Assembly: GCA_023653785.1 (NCBI GenBank) | Contig: JAMKCH010001614.1 | Coordinates: 1 to 64,000, forward strand | From: Ophioderma brevispina | Taxonomy: Eukaryota; Echinodermata; Ophiuroidea; Amphilepidida; Ophiodermatidae | Direction: 5' to 3' | DNA length: 64,000 nt | Shown here: in pieces, positions 1 through 11,030 of the stretch | Numbering within the stretch: position 1 is the first letter of the stretch | Layout: the number at the start of each line of letters is the position of its first letter | Program-made: the position numbers and the translations under genes | Notes under the pieces: generated by a model | Told to the model about the DNA's origin: nothing | What the model saw: the letters and a program-made list of their open reading frames with translations, nothing else | Databases searched by the model: none

Positions 1-860
1 TTGCCCTCTTAATTATCATCAAATTAAAACTTCATTAACGACAAAATGACCTGTATATTTTCGGCTTTTTTTACAGTAGGACGAACAGTTGGGCACCAGT
101 TTTAAACAAACCAATGATCTGAAGATTTTTACACCCCCGTGTTACCTGAACCCGTTTTGCCTGTCAACTGGTGTACTATAACCCTCCGGTAGGGAAAACT
201 ATACCCGTTTCTGTAAATCCTTGAAATGTACTGAACACGATGGTGTACTTTAAAATACTTTTGTCCCCTTTTATATTTTGACCCTTATAAACCTTGCCCC
301 TTAGAGATACATCCAAGAAACACGTTGTAAAAAATGACACCCCCTGATTTTTTGAATCATCATACATTTTGAATTTAGAAAATTCTTGTGATTTCACAAA
401 ATACAGTTCCATCGTACTATTTGTTGCTATATGACCATGGATTCTCCTTTAGAACTCGGACGTGGCTATGTCATAGTGACCAACATGTTGGAAACCTAAT
501 TTGAGTGTAACCATGTCAAGTGGTGCCGACCTATTTCTCTGTCGAGCTTACTTTTCAATATTTTTGCTACAACTGGGACGATTCTAGATCAAAGCAATGT
601 GTGCTCCCTTCCAGTAAAGAAAAACTGAATGTGATAAGACTTCCAGCGGAAAAAATCTCCACTTTTTACACAAAAGAGAACAATTACTTTATCCAATAAA
701 CAGGACAAAGAATCTATCCATCTCTGCACCAACCCCATGTGTATAATAGGCGTTTCCTAATTGCAGAGCATTCAACGTTTTGTTGTTTCTGTGTTTGTAT
801 TTAGTCGATTCTCAACTATGAATCATCGATACGACAAAGAACCGGTGTCATATTTTTAGC
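1..860. other. No feature recognised
   Basis: AT-rich sequence with stop codons in all frames at short intervals. I see no repeat shared with the rest of the window and no recognisable protein fragment. Confidence 0.6.
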
Positions 861-874
861 GCGTCCGTCGTTTT

Positions 875-1935
875 TTTTTTATGTTTTATTGTCCAAGGAC
901 TCCTGGTTTTTAAATTAGAACGTCCCATAGGATTGTGTTACAATTGTGATTGTCCGTCGGACACTGAGGGTTAAATCGAGGGTCCGACGGATACTAAGTT
1001 TTATAATTTCATTGTCCTAGACTCCTGGTTTTAATTAGTACGTCCATAGGACTGGTGTTTTTATCAATTTTGTATTGTCCGTCGGACACTGATTTTAAAT
1101 CTGAGGGTCCGACGTATACTAAGTTTTATTTTCATTGTCCTAGGACTCCTGGTTTTAAAATGGAGCGTCCCATAGGACTGTTTGTGATAAGTTGTTTTTG
1201 TCCGCGGAACACCAGGTTTAAGTCTGAGAGTCCGGCGGATGCCGAGTAATATTTTCATTGTCCCGGGACCTCCTGGTTTTAAAATGAAGCGTCCCATAGG
1301 ACTGTGTGTGATGAGTTGGTTTTTTTTTTTCCGCCGGACACGAAGGGTTTAGTCTGAGAGTCCGACGGACCTAAGTTGCTACTTTTCGTGCTCCTAGTAC
1401 TTCTGGTTTTAAAATGGAGCCTCCTCATAGGACTGTGTGTGATAAGTTGTTTTTTTGTCGTCGGACACCAAGGTTTAGGTGAGAGTCCGACGGACACTAA
1501 GTTTTACGTTTTCATTGTCCTATGACTCCTGGTTTTAAAATGAGCGTCACATAAAAACCACGTTGTGAAAGTTGTTTTTTTCCGTCGGACACCAGGTTTA
1601 CGTCGGAGAGTCCGACGGACACTAATTCTATTTTTTATTGTCCTAGGACACCTTGTTTAAAATGGAGTGTCCCGTAGGACGGTGTGTATGAGTAGTTTTG
1701 TCCGCCGGACCCTAAGGTTTTAAATCTGAGAGTCTGTCGACACTAAGGTTTTAAATCTTAGAGTCCGACGGATACAAACTATCTCTGTTTATTGTCATAG
1801 GACTCTGTTTAAAATGTGGTGTCCTATAGGACCTTTGTCTTGTAAACGGTTTTTTCCGTCGGACCAAACGTTTTAATTGTGAGGTTCCGTTGGACACCAA
1901 GAATTTAAATCTAGAGTCCCTCGGACACAAGGTGG
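875..1935. repeat. Tandem array, about 122 bp unit, with GTCC...GGAC palindromes
   Basis: About eight diverged units are anchored by a TCCTGGTTTTAAA-like box near 901, 1023, 1147, 1271, 1401, 1527, 1650 and 1802, so the spacing is mostly 122-130 bp and longer in the last unit. Each unit has two short palindromes: a GTCCGNCGGAC type (for example GTCCGACGGAC) and a GTCCTAGGAC or GTCCCATAGGAC type, separated by T-rich linkers. Units differ by many substitutions and small indels. Open frames across the array on both strands are by-products of the repeat and show no protein features. Confidence 0.85.
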
Positions 1936-2460
1936 GTTATAACAATGGGGAGGAAGGAGGAGGGGGGTCCGGCGCGGGGTGGACAAGGTTGCACATTCAT
2001 TTTTACACCACTGGTGAAACGTGATGCATTTATTATTTGGTCAAATATTTACATGTGATGTTACATGGTCTAGACTCACATCATCTTCGACTGTGGAGCA
2101 GGCGACTACCAGCTTCTTTTCCCAATTGTTGCGGTCCTATTTTGTCCTATGTTTTTTAATTTTGGTCTTGTTGGTCTATGAGTATATATTGAGAGAGCGA
2201 TAAATCAACAAAAAGATACCACCATCCTTGCATTGACATCGGTCAAGTTGCAGCAAAATTTCAACGTCGTTAAAGACAACGCCTTTAGAACGGAGTGACT
2301 CATACCAAATGTATTTTGGGGTCTTTTACTTTGGAAAATATTACCTTGTAATGTCCCATTGACTGCGTTTCCAAAACTTTCTCGAGAAACATTGGTATCA
2401 CGAAAGAATTGAAACACGTTTTTCCGAAATTATTTTGCATCATATTTTTTTACCGTACCG

Positions 2461-2505
2461 CAATAATAATAATAATAATAATATATAAGAATAATAATAA
2501 TAATA
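2461..2505. repeat. (AAT)n microsatellite
   Basis: Runs of AAT/ATA repeated with one ATATAAG interruption. Confidence 0.9.
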
Positions 2506-2763
2506 TGTATACTAAAAGTGGAATAAGGCGAAATATTTAATTATTCTTATATTTATAATGAGCTCTTTTTATTGTTTAATTACTAGCCTTTTATTCCACC
2601 TCATTTGCATAATTAATATTCATATCCTTTGACGGAATAAAGCGCAAACAAAGGAGGACGTTAAGGCGAAACCGAAAATGTCCCCCTAACGTCCTAACTT
2701 TCTTGGATCACAAAAGAGCAGTTCCCTTTAAACCACTATTAGTATAAAACACCAACAATAACC

Positions 2764-2812
2764 ATAATAATAATAATAACAATAACATAAACAAATAATA
2801 ATAATAAGTATG
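2764..2812. repeat. Imperfect (AAT/AAC)n microsatellite
   Basis: AATAATAATAATAACAAT-type repeats interrupted by CATAAACA. Confidence 0.85.
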
Positions 2813-3009
2813 ATATTGTAATCTAATGATACTGATGATGATGACAATTGCAGGATTCCACAGAGGATGGAATAAGCCATGCTACTTGCTATATGATTTA
2901 ACACCCTTTTTGTGCATTGTTTTTAAGAAACGTCTTTTAGCTACTTCGGGATCTTGGGTTGACATGATAGTCCTATAACGAAAGAGTGTGTGGTGCTTTG
3001 TGCAAATAT

Positions 3010-3260
3010 TATAAAAATAGTGCATTTTCTCCCCGTTTTTGACCCTTTGACCTATGTGTGTGTGACCTTGGACCTCAGATTTGTTCTTTTCTCAGGTCAG
3101 CGGTCCTTTTGACCAATTTTGGGTCATAAAGTGCATTTCTACCCAAATTGACCTTAGATGACCTTTCCCCTTTTGGGTCACTGCTAACATCTGCAAACTA
3201 AGGTCCGACCGTCCCTCCCTTACCTCATGCCAAATATCACCCCTATGTCGAAGCATGGCG
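3010..3260. repeat. Segment rich in TGACCT-type hexamers
   Basis: Several TGACCT/AGGTCA-related hexamers occur in 150 bp (TTTGACCTATG, GTGACCTTGGACCT, TTGACCTTAGATGACC, CTCAGGTCAGCGG). The same words are frequent in the tandem domain at 37165-39560, so this may be a decayed relative of that repeat rather than a regulatory site. Confidence 0.45.
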
Positions 3261-5380
3261 AAACCCATATGCCGGACAGACGACTCGCAGCATAGTTTGT
3301 GGCGTTGTCATGTTGTATACTACTTCATAAGTTGGCCAAAATTGGATATTTCAATTTAAGGTTTAAGGACATCCCATATAAGCACTTTCCAACTCTGTTG
3401 TGAAATTAGCCTACAGTGTCAAAATGCAAAAAAAAATTCATGGATTCACACAAGTTGGAAGTGATTCTCTGGATCCCTTATACCTAAAAACTGAAAAATC
3501 AATTTTTGGCCACAAAAGATAAGTAGGAGACAACTCCCCCTGACGAAGACAGATAGATCTCATTTTAGTAGTATGGATATTACATATATATGTGTTTACA
3601 CATTTTTGACAGTATTTTGGAAAAGGTGCCGCCATCCATTAAAAGTGGACATTGAGAATATAACATCAATTGGTTGTTTTTCATATGATGTGATTAAGAC
3701 CATGCAAATGAGGTAAACGTTTCATATAGAAGTCCATTGATATGCAGTTACCATTGATTCGTCATGCGCTGTATTACTTTGTGCATAGCCCTTGACGGAA
3801 TGAATGGCCATACCAATCATTTGCATCAATGGGAACTGTCTATATGAACGTCGAACGAAAATGAAAAATGAATACTGGCCAAATCACATTGCCCCAGATC
3901 ATGTGTTGAGGGCCGCTTTCCCTTGGTTTTTTGTTTTCAAATGGTGGGGGCAGCCTTATGGGATTGTTAATCTTGTAATAAGTCCAAGAAAAACTTAGTC
4001 TCAGTTTTTTTGTCTTAAAATTATGTGTTGTGTTCCTTTTTTTTTTACAAAACCAAAAAACAACAAAATAATCAGATTTTTTTTATTAATTCGCGCCATG
4101 GTGTTTTTGGAAATACACAGTATGTCCACTCCAATGTACTCTTCTCTGCTTACCAAGGTATTAAAACACACTTCACACAATGACGTAACACTAAGATCCT
4201 TATAGTTCCCACTTGAATTTTTATTTTCCCACATTTTGAGACCAATTTTTTGTCAAAAAAAAGTACTGAGTATCGCCTAAATTTAAGAAAAAAATAAAAT
4301 GTAAAAAAAGAAATAATAAGTGTAAAAACCGCCCTCGCCGCATAGAGCTATGAAATAAAACATTTAAGCTATGCGCAAGGGAAGCTGAGACAATCCTTTT
4401 TTGCCTAATTATTATAAACATTTACTCACATTTGCAAGCTATTTATGGAAAATATTCCATTTTATAGTACTGTTTGAGAAGTTTTGACGGCCATTTTGAA
4501 AACCAAAGGGCCCAGCCATAAAAAAAACGAAATTGGGAATTTCACATCAGTTGACACCTGTTCTTTATGATGTCATTAAGCACTTAGCTTAAGGAATTGA
4601 CATCTTTTCTTTATGATGTCATTAAGCACTTACTTAAAAACCTAGCAAAACTTCTGATGCAACGTGACATTTAAATTTTTTACTTTCAACATTAAAACAT
4701 AATGGTGAACATAAAACCAAATTGAAAAAAAAGAACACTGTCTTGCTGTGCCAATACACAAAGATTTTTAGAATAATATTTGCGGTGCTGATTAAATTGT
4801 TCAAAAAAGTTTAACCAAGCTCAATCAAGTTTACTCAATTGAGGTTGTTTGCACTCCACATTTTTGAAAAAAAAATGGCTAATCAATTAAAAAAGGAATG
4901 GAATATCTGCATGAGAAAATATGTCATCCAGATCCTTTCATATTTTTGGTATGATGGGCCATTTAATTTGGAATTTTAAAAAACCTTAACATTGAGCTTG
5001 GCAAACATGCTTGTTGTCACTTGTCAATAAATCTTATTTTGGTAGTCATTTTTTGAAGAAAGGTTAAATCAATGCATTTCATAATGAGTCTTTAAAGGCT
5101 TACTCAGAGATTTCCAATGAGGGCTCCCCAATTCAAAGACATCGGTTTTTTTTTTTGCATCTATTATGCTTTCCATGTACTAGTCACTGTTTTGAGAATA
5201 GCTAAGTCAATCAAATGTTCTTCATATAAAATCCCAACTTTGTTATAAAAAGTCGAATCGGATTTTTGTTTTACACGTTATCCTATGGCACGTAATCTGA
5301 CATACATGTTTACTACTGGCATCAAAACGAAAGATCGGATAATCATCTCAAACTTTTGAATTGTTGGGGGTGGGCATTTA
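3261..5380. other. No gene recognised
   Basis: AT-rich with short open frames only. The only structure seen is the direct repeat near 4550-4640. Confidence 0.5.
4547..4640. repeat. Two-copy direct repeat, about 46 bp
   Basis: The block TTCTTTATGATGTCATTAAG followed by CACTTA occurs twice, each time preceded by TTGACA; the copies are nearly identical. Confidence 0.85.
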
Positions 5381-5385
5381 TGTTA

Positions 5386-6402
5386 CGACACACACTGCCA
5401 AGAAGTATTGCAACATTTAGAAACGAATTCATAATCACCAATTGATTTCAAATTTTACCATGGAAAATGCTGACCACTTCATACGTATTGTAATTCGCAA
5501 GTTTTGTTGTTCCAACGATGTTATTCCGCAATGGGGCCCACGAGAGTGAAAAAACGCTATATTTGATTGTCAACGTTCCCAAAATATGGCGGATAAAAGT
5601 AACAGCAAACGTATTGTCGATTGCACCCAGAAGGACTACAGACACAGACACAAAAGATAAGGCTTCAAAACAGCCCTTAATGGATGACGAGTTCATTAGG
5701 GTTTACTTAATTTTTATGGAGCAAAATCCAATGGTGGTTGTGTGGACGCGGAAACGGATAAAGTCGAGTGAAAACAGTGGTCTTCGAAATTTCGAGAAAT
5801 CCGAGACACCTGAAATGCAATTCTAATGATAAGTCACATGTTTTAACGTATCATATGTAAATTACGCATTCTACATTACATGACACACAGCACAATGTTT
5901 TTTATGTTGGTGTTAGTCAGTTTAGGTTTGGAATAATTTTGGGCCGGTTCAGTCCCAACGGTGCCTTTTAAAAGTTTGTTTACCGAGTCCAACGGTGATG
6001 GACATGCTTCCATCTTTTATGACATTATCTCATTTACGCGGCCATACAACACACCATTTTTCGCCCTAAAACTTTAGAGTAGACCCTGCAAACTCGTAAA
6101 GTTCGTTAGCGACTATTTAACAGCCATTTTGACGTTCCTCTGCCTGTATTCCCTCTGGAGTACAAATCGGCCAGTTATCCTTAGCCAGCTTCTTCAACCG
6201 CATATTAAGGGATAATGAAAATCAAATTAAACGTTTGTCGCACGACTTGATTCTGGGAAACATCATCTGTTTTGAAACCCCCACTTTGACAATAATTACG
6301 TCATGTGTAAAGTCCCTGAACTCCTGATCAATTTTGAATCAATTGTAAATAAATGCTTTTTTTCTGGCCATGTTGCAATACTTTTGGCCAGTGTGTGTAT
6401 CG
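5386..6402. mobile_element. Tc1/mariner-type element with terminal inverted repeats
   Basis: The left end CGACACACACTGCCAAGAAG continuing into TATTGCAACA is mirrored at 6371-6402 (TGTTGCAATACTTTTGGCCA then GTGTGTGTATCG), and both ends abut TA. Similarity continues inward (CAATTGATTTCAAATTTT on the left against CAATTGATTCAAAATTGAT inverted on the right), giving arms of about 80 bp. The ACTGGCCAAAAGTATTGCAA core resembles the ends of Tc1-like elements. No transposase was recognised in the 0.85 kb interior, so this is probably a non-autonomous or gutted copy. Confidence 0.7.
5518..5826 (+). CDS. Unrecognised 102-codon open frame inside the TIR element
   Basis: This is an ATG-started frame of 102 residues lying wholly between the inverted repeats of the element at 5386-6402. 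The product is polar, with Lys/Arg-rich patches, a TDTDTKDK stretch and one hydrophobic stretch (FIRVYLIF). It has no helix-turn-helix, DDE signature or other motif that I can name. A second frame starting with ATG at 5459 overlaps the first part in another phase, so a frameshifted remnant is possible. I regard translation as unproven; the position inside a transposon makes a host exon unlikely. Confidence 0.2.
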   Translation: MLFRNGAHESEKTLYLIVNVPKIWRIKVTANVLSIAPRRTTDTDTKDKASKQPLMDDEFIRVYLIFMEQNPMVVVWTRKRIKSSENSGLRNFEKSETPEMQF

Positions 6403-6614
6403 TTAGTTCTAGTTTACTATTTTTAATTAATTAACAGCCCTAAAATTAGATATTTTAAATCTCTAAATCTCTAGAGTCCCGCTTTATATAAAAGTAATAA
6501 TATATCATTCGAAAATCATCACGAAATTAAGAAGAAACCAATAAATATATAAAACAAAGAGAGGCCCAAAAAAACTAAATATCATATCAAAACCACGTTG
6601 AAGTGAAAGTAGAG

Positions 6615-6745
6615 CCATGCTGGAGATTTCGAACCGTTTATTAATTCATACCATTAAATAACACAACTATATATATTCTACACCATACCTACTTGTAGCC
6701 TGAAGGTCTTACCGCTGTACCACGCAGGACTGCTCGAAATCGCCG
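6615..6745 (-). other. Degenerate tRNA-like (pol III box) sequence
   Basis: On the minus strand, GTGGTACAGCGGTAAGACC (near 6712) resembles an A box and GGTTCGAAATC (near 6632) resembles a B box. They are about 75 nt apart, farther than in a normal tRNA, because of an AT-rich stretch. No intact cloverleaf can be drawn. It is probably a relic of a tRNA-derived SINE or a tRNA pseudogene. Confidence 0.35.
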
Positions 6746-6784
6746 CCATTTTAATTCAATAAATGCCTTCGTCTGGTAGTGTTA

Positions 6785-7195
6785 TGATATTTATATCGGT
6801 CGCTGGGCGGGAAAAAACCTATATGTGCATTTGACCTTTAAGAGAAAATCCTCACATGTAGTAAAAACGTTTTACATGGCAAAACCTCATTGGAACATTT
6901 TCAAGAGACACCAAAACTGAATAATTGCTGTGTAATGCCTTGCACAACAAATGTTTTCCTTTCTAAATATATAAGATAATTATTTACTCCCAGATATGAA
7001 ATATAACTGCCAATATGATTCCTAGCAACACTATTTGGCTTGAAATTCGGACTGGAACCCGATTGATGTGACCAAAATGCACAATGAGGTTTTTGCACTG
7101 GGGCCCCATTGTACATATGTGGTTTTGATTTGACCTCTGGAGTTACATATGAGGGTTTTACCCGCCCAGCGACGATATTTATATAAATATATTAA
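6785..7195. mobile_element. MITE, about 0.4 kb, with long terminal inverted repeats
   Basis: The left end (GATATTTATATCGGTCGCTG then GGCGGG) is mirrored by CCCGCCCAGCGACGATATTT at 7148. The similarity extends inward, for example AAAACCTCATTG on the left against CAATGAGGTTTTTG on the right, so the arms exceed 100 bp with gaps. The open frame on the minus strand at 6901-7116 is a product of the right arm. Confidence 0.75.
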
Positions 7196-7394
7196 GGGAA
7201 ATATGACTTCATGTCACAGTAATGCAGAGTCCTGGGACCTGGGGACTCTCAATTTCGTGATAGCTGTAATGAATCTGACTGTTCCCAAAAATAGAGTGTC
7301 CTAATCATACAATTAATTTGTTTGTTTTTAGGATACAGTATAACTTCATCGATATCTTCAAGCAAAATTATTCCGGCATAGGACAGCTAATATC

Positions 7395-7690
7395 AGAGAA
7401 GACTGGGTTTTGTCCATAGGACACCAGGTTTCTAATGAGTGATGTTGTCTACAGACAGTAGGTTACAAAGGATCGATGTCCCACGGACAAACTTGTTATA
7501 GAGAGCGAATGTCCGACGGACGACACATTAGAGCAGAGCCAGTGTTCGACGGACAGCAGGTTTCAGACACTGGGGCGTCCGGGGACAGACAGCAGGTTTC
7601 AGAGACTGGGCGTCCGTTGGACGCCCCCAGTCTATGAACCTGCGGTCTACCGGACAATTTTATAGGTAGGACTCTCAGTGTCATTACACG
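7395..7690. repeat. Second GTCC...GGAC-rich repeat cluster
   Basis: GTCCATAGGAC, GTCCCACGGAC, GTCCGACGGAC, GTCCGTTGGAC and related boxes occur every 25-60 bp, several linked to ACAGCAGGTTTCAGA. The boxes are the same type as in the array at 875-1935, but the linkers differ and the spacing is shorter. Confidence 0.75.
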
Positions 7691-9361
7691 GTACATTTGT
7701 TTTGAGAAGCACTTATTTCTAGGGACTGTTCCGTATTTGATATACAGAGAAAGGGTTATGGGAAAAGTTCTCTGTCAATTTCTATTTTCTAAACATCGTT
7801 GACATTATTCTTTTATAGTATCTAAATGGTAAACGATTTTTATTTTAAAATGAGCGAGGGCCTTCTATCTCACAGAGAAAAACCAGACAAAACAAAAAAC
7901 AAAAACTAATCTTGTAGCAACCTTAACGTCACCTTCCTAAAAACTTGACTAACATAGTTAAAAGTGGCGGTGTGTGAAATGGAAATGAAAAGTCAGAAGA
8001 CTTTATCAAACTTATAGCTCTGGGTCTATAGCGATCAAATGTAACCGTCGTAACCAATAGAGTTCAATCTATTTCATATCCGTTTTCAATTTAAGGTTTC
8101 ATCGTTGAATCCATTCATCGAAAAACAAACATTCATTAAGATGAACACAAGTTAAACCGTAACCTATAAAGGATACCCTTTCTAGGGTAACTTTCCCCGT
8201 TCAAGTGTACAATCAGTAACCTTTTTTACACCCTATCCACAACCGAACTTCTTCACAACATTGTAGATCATACTAAAAAGCGCGCTACTGCTTAATATAA
8301 TTAACCTTGCTTGGGCCATTTGTATAGCTTTATACCAAGCAACAAAAGTCAAACAATTCTCCCGGGTCCAAAATCTCAAATTACAATTTCATCTATAACT
8401 ATAAAGATCGACCTTCGCCATGTTTGTTTTTCCCTGGAGGCTGCCCATTTGACCCAGGAGGGTCCGCCATGTTGAATGTGTACCCTAATCACAGGTAATA
8501 CCCTTCCCATAGTGTCTCTCGCTTGACCAGAGGTCGCCATGTTGAATGTGTAGCCCTATTCAGGTAATACCGTCCCATCGGTGCTCCCTCGATTGCTTGG
8601 TGTTTTTGTATTCAAACTGCTGATTATATGATGTAGATTTCATTGAGATTGTATTGGATTCCCGTGGTTTGACAAAAGTAAGTACGTTAATTGTGGTACC
8701 GGTAGTCTAAGTTACGAGGTATCATTCAGTTCGTGGCTTAATTACCCCTGGTCCTTCGAGTTTGACCTTTGTTGCTATTTCTATTAAAAATTATTTATTT
8801 CTTGTGCTAAAAATTAACATAGAAGCCTACTGTAAAACTTCAAGATTGATTTATACTAAGTATTTTAATTATTGAAAGGTTTCTAATGATCCAGCAACGT
8901 GTTATTTGACCGCAAATTCGTACGTTTGTTCTCGCGTTAAATCGTGATCGCGTGGGCGAGTTTGACCTCTCGATTTTATTGAAAAATATATTTATTTTGT
9001 TGGAAACCAAAAAATAAGAGGATAAAGATACCTCATATATCAGTTGAAAAAATACTTTAAGCATTTTTTTGTATTCATTAATTAGCATCATTATCATTAA
9101 CGTATTTTTGGAAGAAATAATTGTGACCTTCCCGTCGCCTGACTATTTATATAATACAAGAAGGCTGAACTGGACACTCGCGCACTGATCTTTCCCGCGT
9201 CCTTGGTATAATGTTTTGTACTGCATGCCTTTGGAGGTCGAATGACAATGACATAAATATTTTAGGCCTAAAGTAAATATCCTTAGCGGATACTATTAGC
9301 TTATTAGCTAGAAGAAAGCAGGTCTGGTTTAAAACCTGCATTGGCACTGCATTAAAAGGGG
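7691..9361. other. No gene recognised
   Basis: Only a two-copy repeat near 8456-8600 was noticed. Open frames are short and unremarkable. Confidence 0.5.
8456..8600. repeat. Two-copy direct repeat with CGCCATGTTGAATGTGTA core
   Basis: CGCCATGTTGAATGTGTA occurs at about 8466 and 8537, each followed by CCCTA, CAGGTAATAC and CCCAT within the next 50 bp. The period is about 70 bp. Confidence 0.8.
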
Positions 9362-9770
9362 ATGGCCCGATTAAGTAGATACAGATTTAACATTTTGATA
9401 GAAATTGACCCTGTGGGGGGTGGTCTCAACACCAAAGACCATACGGATGTGCCACAGACATCGGTCCCCTTTTTAACCTTCTGGTTTATCAATGACCGCT
9501 TTTTTTCATGCCATTTTGGTATAGCAATGGGTTGGTTTTTATTTCAAAATTTCTCCATGGCCCCATATAAAGTATATCAGATTTTAATTTTGATAGAATT
9601 GCTCTCAGGGGGGGTTCCTCAACACAAAGATCCATACGGGTCGTGCCACATACATGGGTCCCAATTATTTCAGCCTTCCTGGATGCCCTAAATCAATTTT
9701 TGTTCATGTCAATTAATTTTTGGTATAGCATGGGTGTTCTTTTTTCAAAGTTTCTCAATTTGTTTGGAAA
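9362..9770. repeat. Two-copy tandem duplication, about 200 bp unit
   Basis: Unit 1 (9362-9560) and unit 2 (9561-9770) share in order CAGATTT(T)AA..TTTTGATAGAA, a GGGGGGT..CTCAACAC..AAAGA(C)CCATACGG block, GTGCCACA..CAT.GGTCCC, and TTTTGGTATAGCA.TGGGT.. TTTTCAAA.TTTCTC. Open frame 9362-9691 reads through both units and has no family resemblance. Confidence 0.8.
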
Positions 9771-10566
9771 TTAGTCAAATTTTCCTCAATCGGAAGCCAA
9801 AAGGTTCTAAAAATGGTTGGAAATTAGTCAAATTTTTCCTCTTTTCTTCAATCCGGAGAAAAAAAATTTGCTTAAACGTAATTTAAATTATATTTAAAAA
9901 AAAAAATGGCAAATTTGGGTTTAATTTGGGCCAAATTTCATCGCTTATATAGGTGTGGGTTCCCCTTTTTTGGCAAAAAAATGTATAAGCTCTAATAAAC
10001 AAAACGGGTCCTACTTCCAGGACTCTCGGAGGCACGTCCCTACCCAAACCAAAAACCCCGGGAATTGCCGTTACCCCCACCCAATCCATAAAGTTTTCCC
10101 GCCGATATTTCAATTCCGTTTTGAGGTGAGAGTATGTTAGAGCCATGAAAACATTTCCGTAAGTTTAGGGCCCAAATACTGCGCCTTTCACCAAAAAAAT
10201 AATAAAAAAAAAAAAAAAAACCGATAATTTTGTGCATATGGAGCCTGGAGATCCATATTCAAAATCCAAAAACGTGATCGTGATGGTTGGGCATGTCGTA
10301 GTGTCATCATGATTGTAGTATACCCGGATCATTACAAACCCAAGCTAACGAGAGATCTTTTTTAATTAATTCTTTGCAACTTCATCAAATCTGACAATCG
10401 ATTAAAATTATCTTCAATTTTGTAGGTCTAATTCCAAAATCAAGGTTGTTATTTAGCTATAAGTCCTCGAGTTTTGATTTCCAGTTTATGTGCAGTTTCA
10501 ATGATGTCCGACGCGTGTGGTATAGGATAGTGTGTGAAGGCCAACTCAAGAGGATTTTTTTGCCAT
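9771..10566. other. Homopolymer-rich stretch, no gene
   Basis: Contains a short direct repeat (TTGGAAATTAGTCAAATTTT at about 9769 and 9819), A-runs near 9897 and 10205, and no recognisable protein. Confidence 0.5.
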
Positions 10567-10793
10567 TGGGCGTAACCAGCGTGGGTGGGGTGGGGGGCAG
10601 GGGGGCGCAGCCCCCCTCCCCCCAACAGAACTCTTGCCCCCCCCCTTCAGCCCCCCAAATGAACTGACGTGTTGTAGCGTTTCTATGGAGAAGGACCCAA
10701 AATTTGCCCCCCAAAACGCCGTGCACGCCCTTCAGCCCGCGGCCCCCCCCCCCCCCCATTTGCAAAGGTCTGGTTACGCCACTTGAGATTTTT
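10567..10793. mobile_element. GC-rich MITE with GGCGTAACCAG ends
   Basis: GGCGTAACCAG near 10568 is mirrored by CTGGTTACGCC at 10781-10791. The 225 bp between is strikingly GC-rich against AT-rich flanks, with GGGGTGGGGGGCAGGGGGGC on the left and long C-runs on the right. The sharp composition boundary coincides with the inverted repeats. Superfamily is not clear because I see no convincing target duplication. Confidence 0.75.
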
Positions 10794-10928
10794 GCAGAGG
10801 TGTTTTTGATAATTCTAACCTTAAAAATTTTCGTACAAGCACCAGAAAAATTATATTTGCCGATTTTTTGCCGCTGTTGATAAATTGGAAATAGCATTTC
10901 AGACACGTACATACCAATGTGCGGTTGG

Positions 10929-11030
10929 CAGGATATATAGTCCCCCGGGGCTCACAGTATGGCAATCGATTCAGTTTGACTCTTCCGCAACATTAGTTTC
11001 ACGCTTTTATATTCCGTTTCGTTTATGTTT
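10929..11030 (+). repeat. Single arm of the foldback element found whole at 54089-54425
   Basis: CAGGATATATAGTCCCCCGG, then CAATCGATTCA.TTTGACTCTT, GCAACATTAGTTTCACGCTT and ATTCCGTT, match the left arm at 54089-54205. The right arm is missing here. Confidence 0.8.

Larger units (their letters stand above)
1936..3000. other. AT-rich stretch with two trinucleotide microsatellites
   Basis: No gene is seen. A short hairpin has GTGGAATAAGGC near 2519 facing GCCTTTTATTCCAC near 2587. Microsatellites are listed separately. Confidence 0.55.

Noticed and set aside
875..1935. CRISPR array
   Set aside because: Units are about 122 bp with diverged linkers and short internal palindromes; there are no 25-40 bp identical repeats with unique spacers, no cas genes, and the DNA is eukaryotic.
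5518..5826. Tc1 transposase
   Set aside because: The frame lies inside a Tc1-like inverted-repeat element, but I could not find helix-turn-helix or DDE motifs in any phase, so it is left as unrecognised.
10457..10912. 151-codon minus-strand frame
   Set aside because: It runs through the GC-rich MITE, producing Gly/Pro-rich low-complexity sequence, with no domain.
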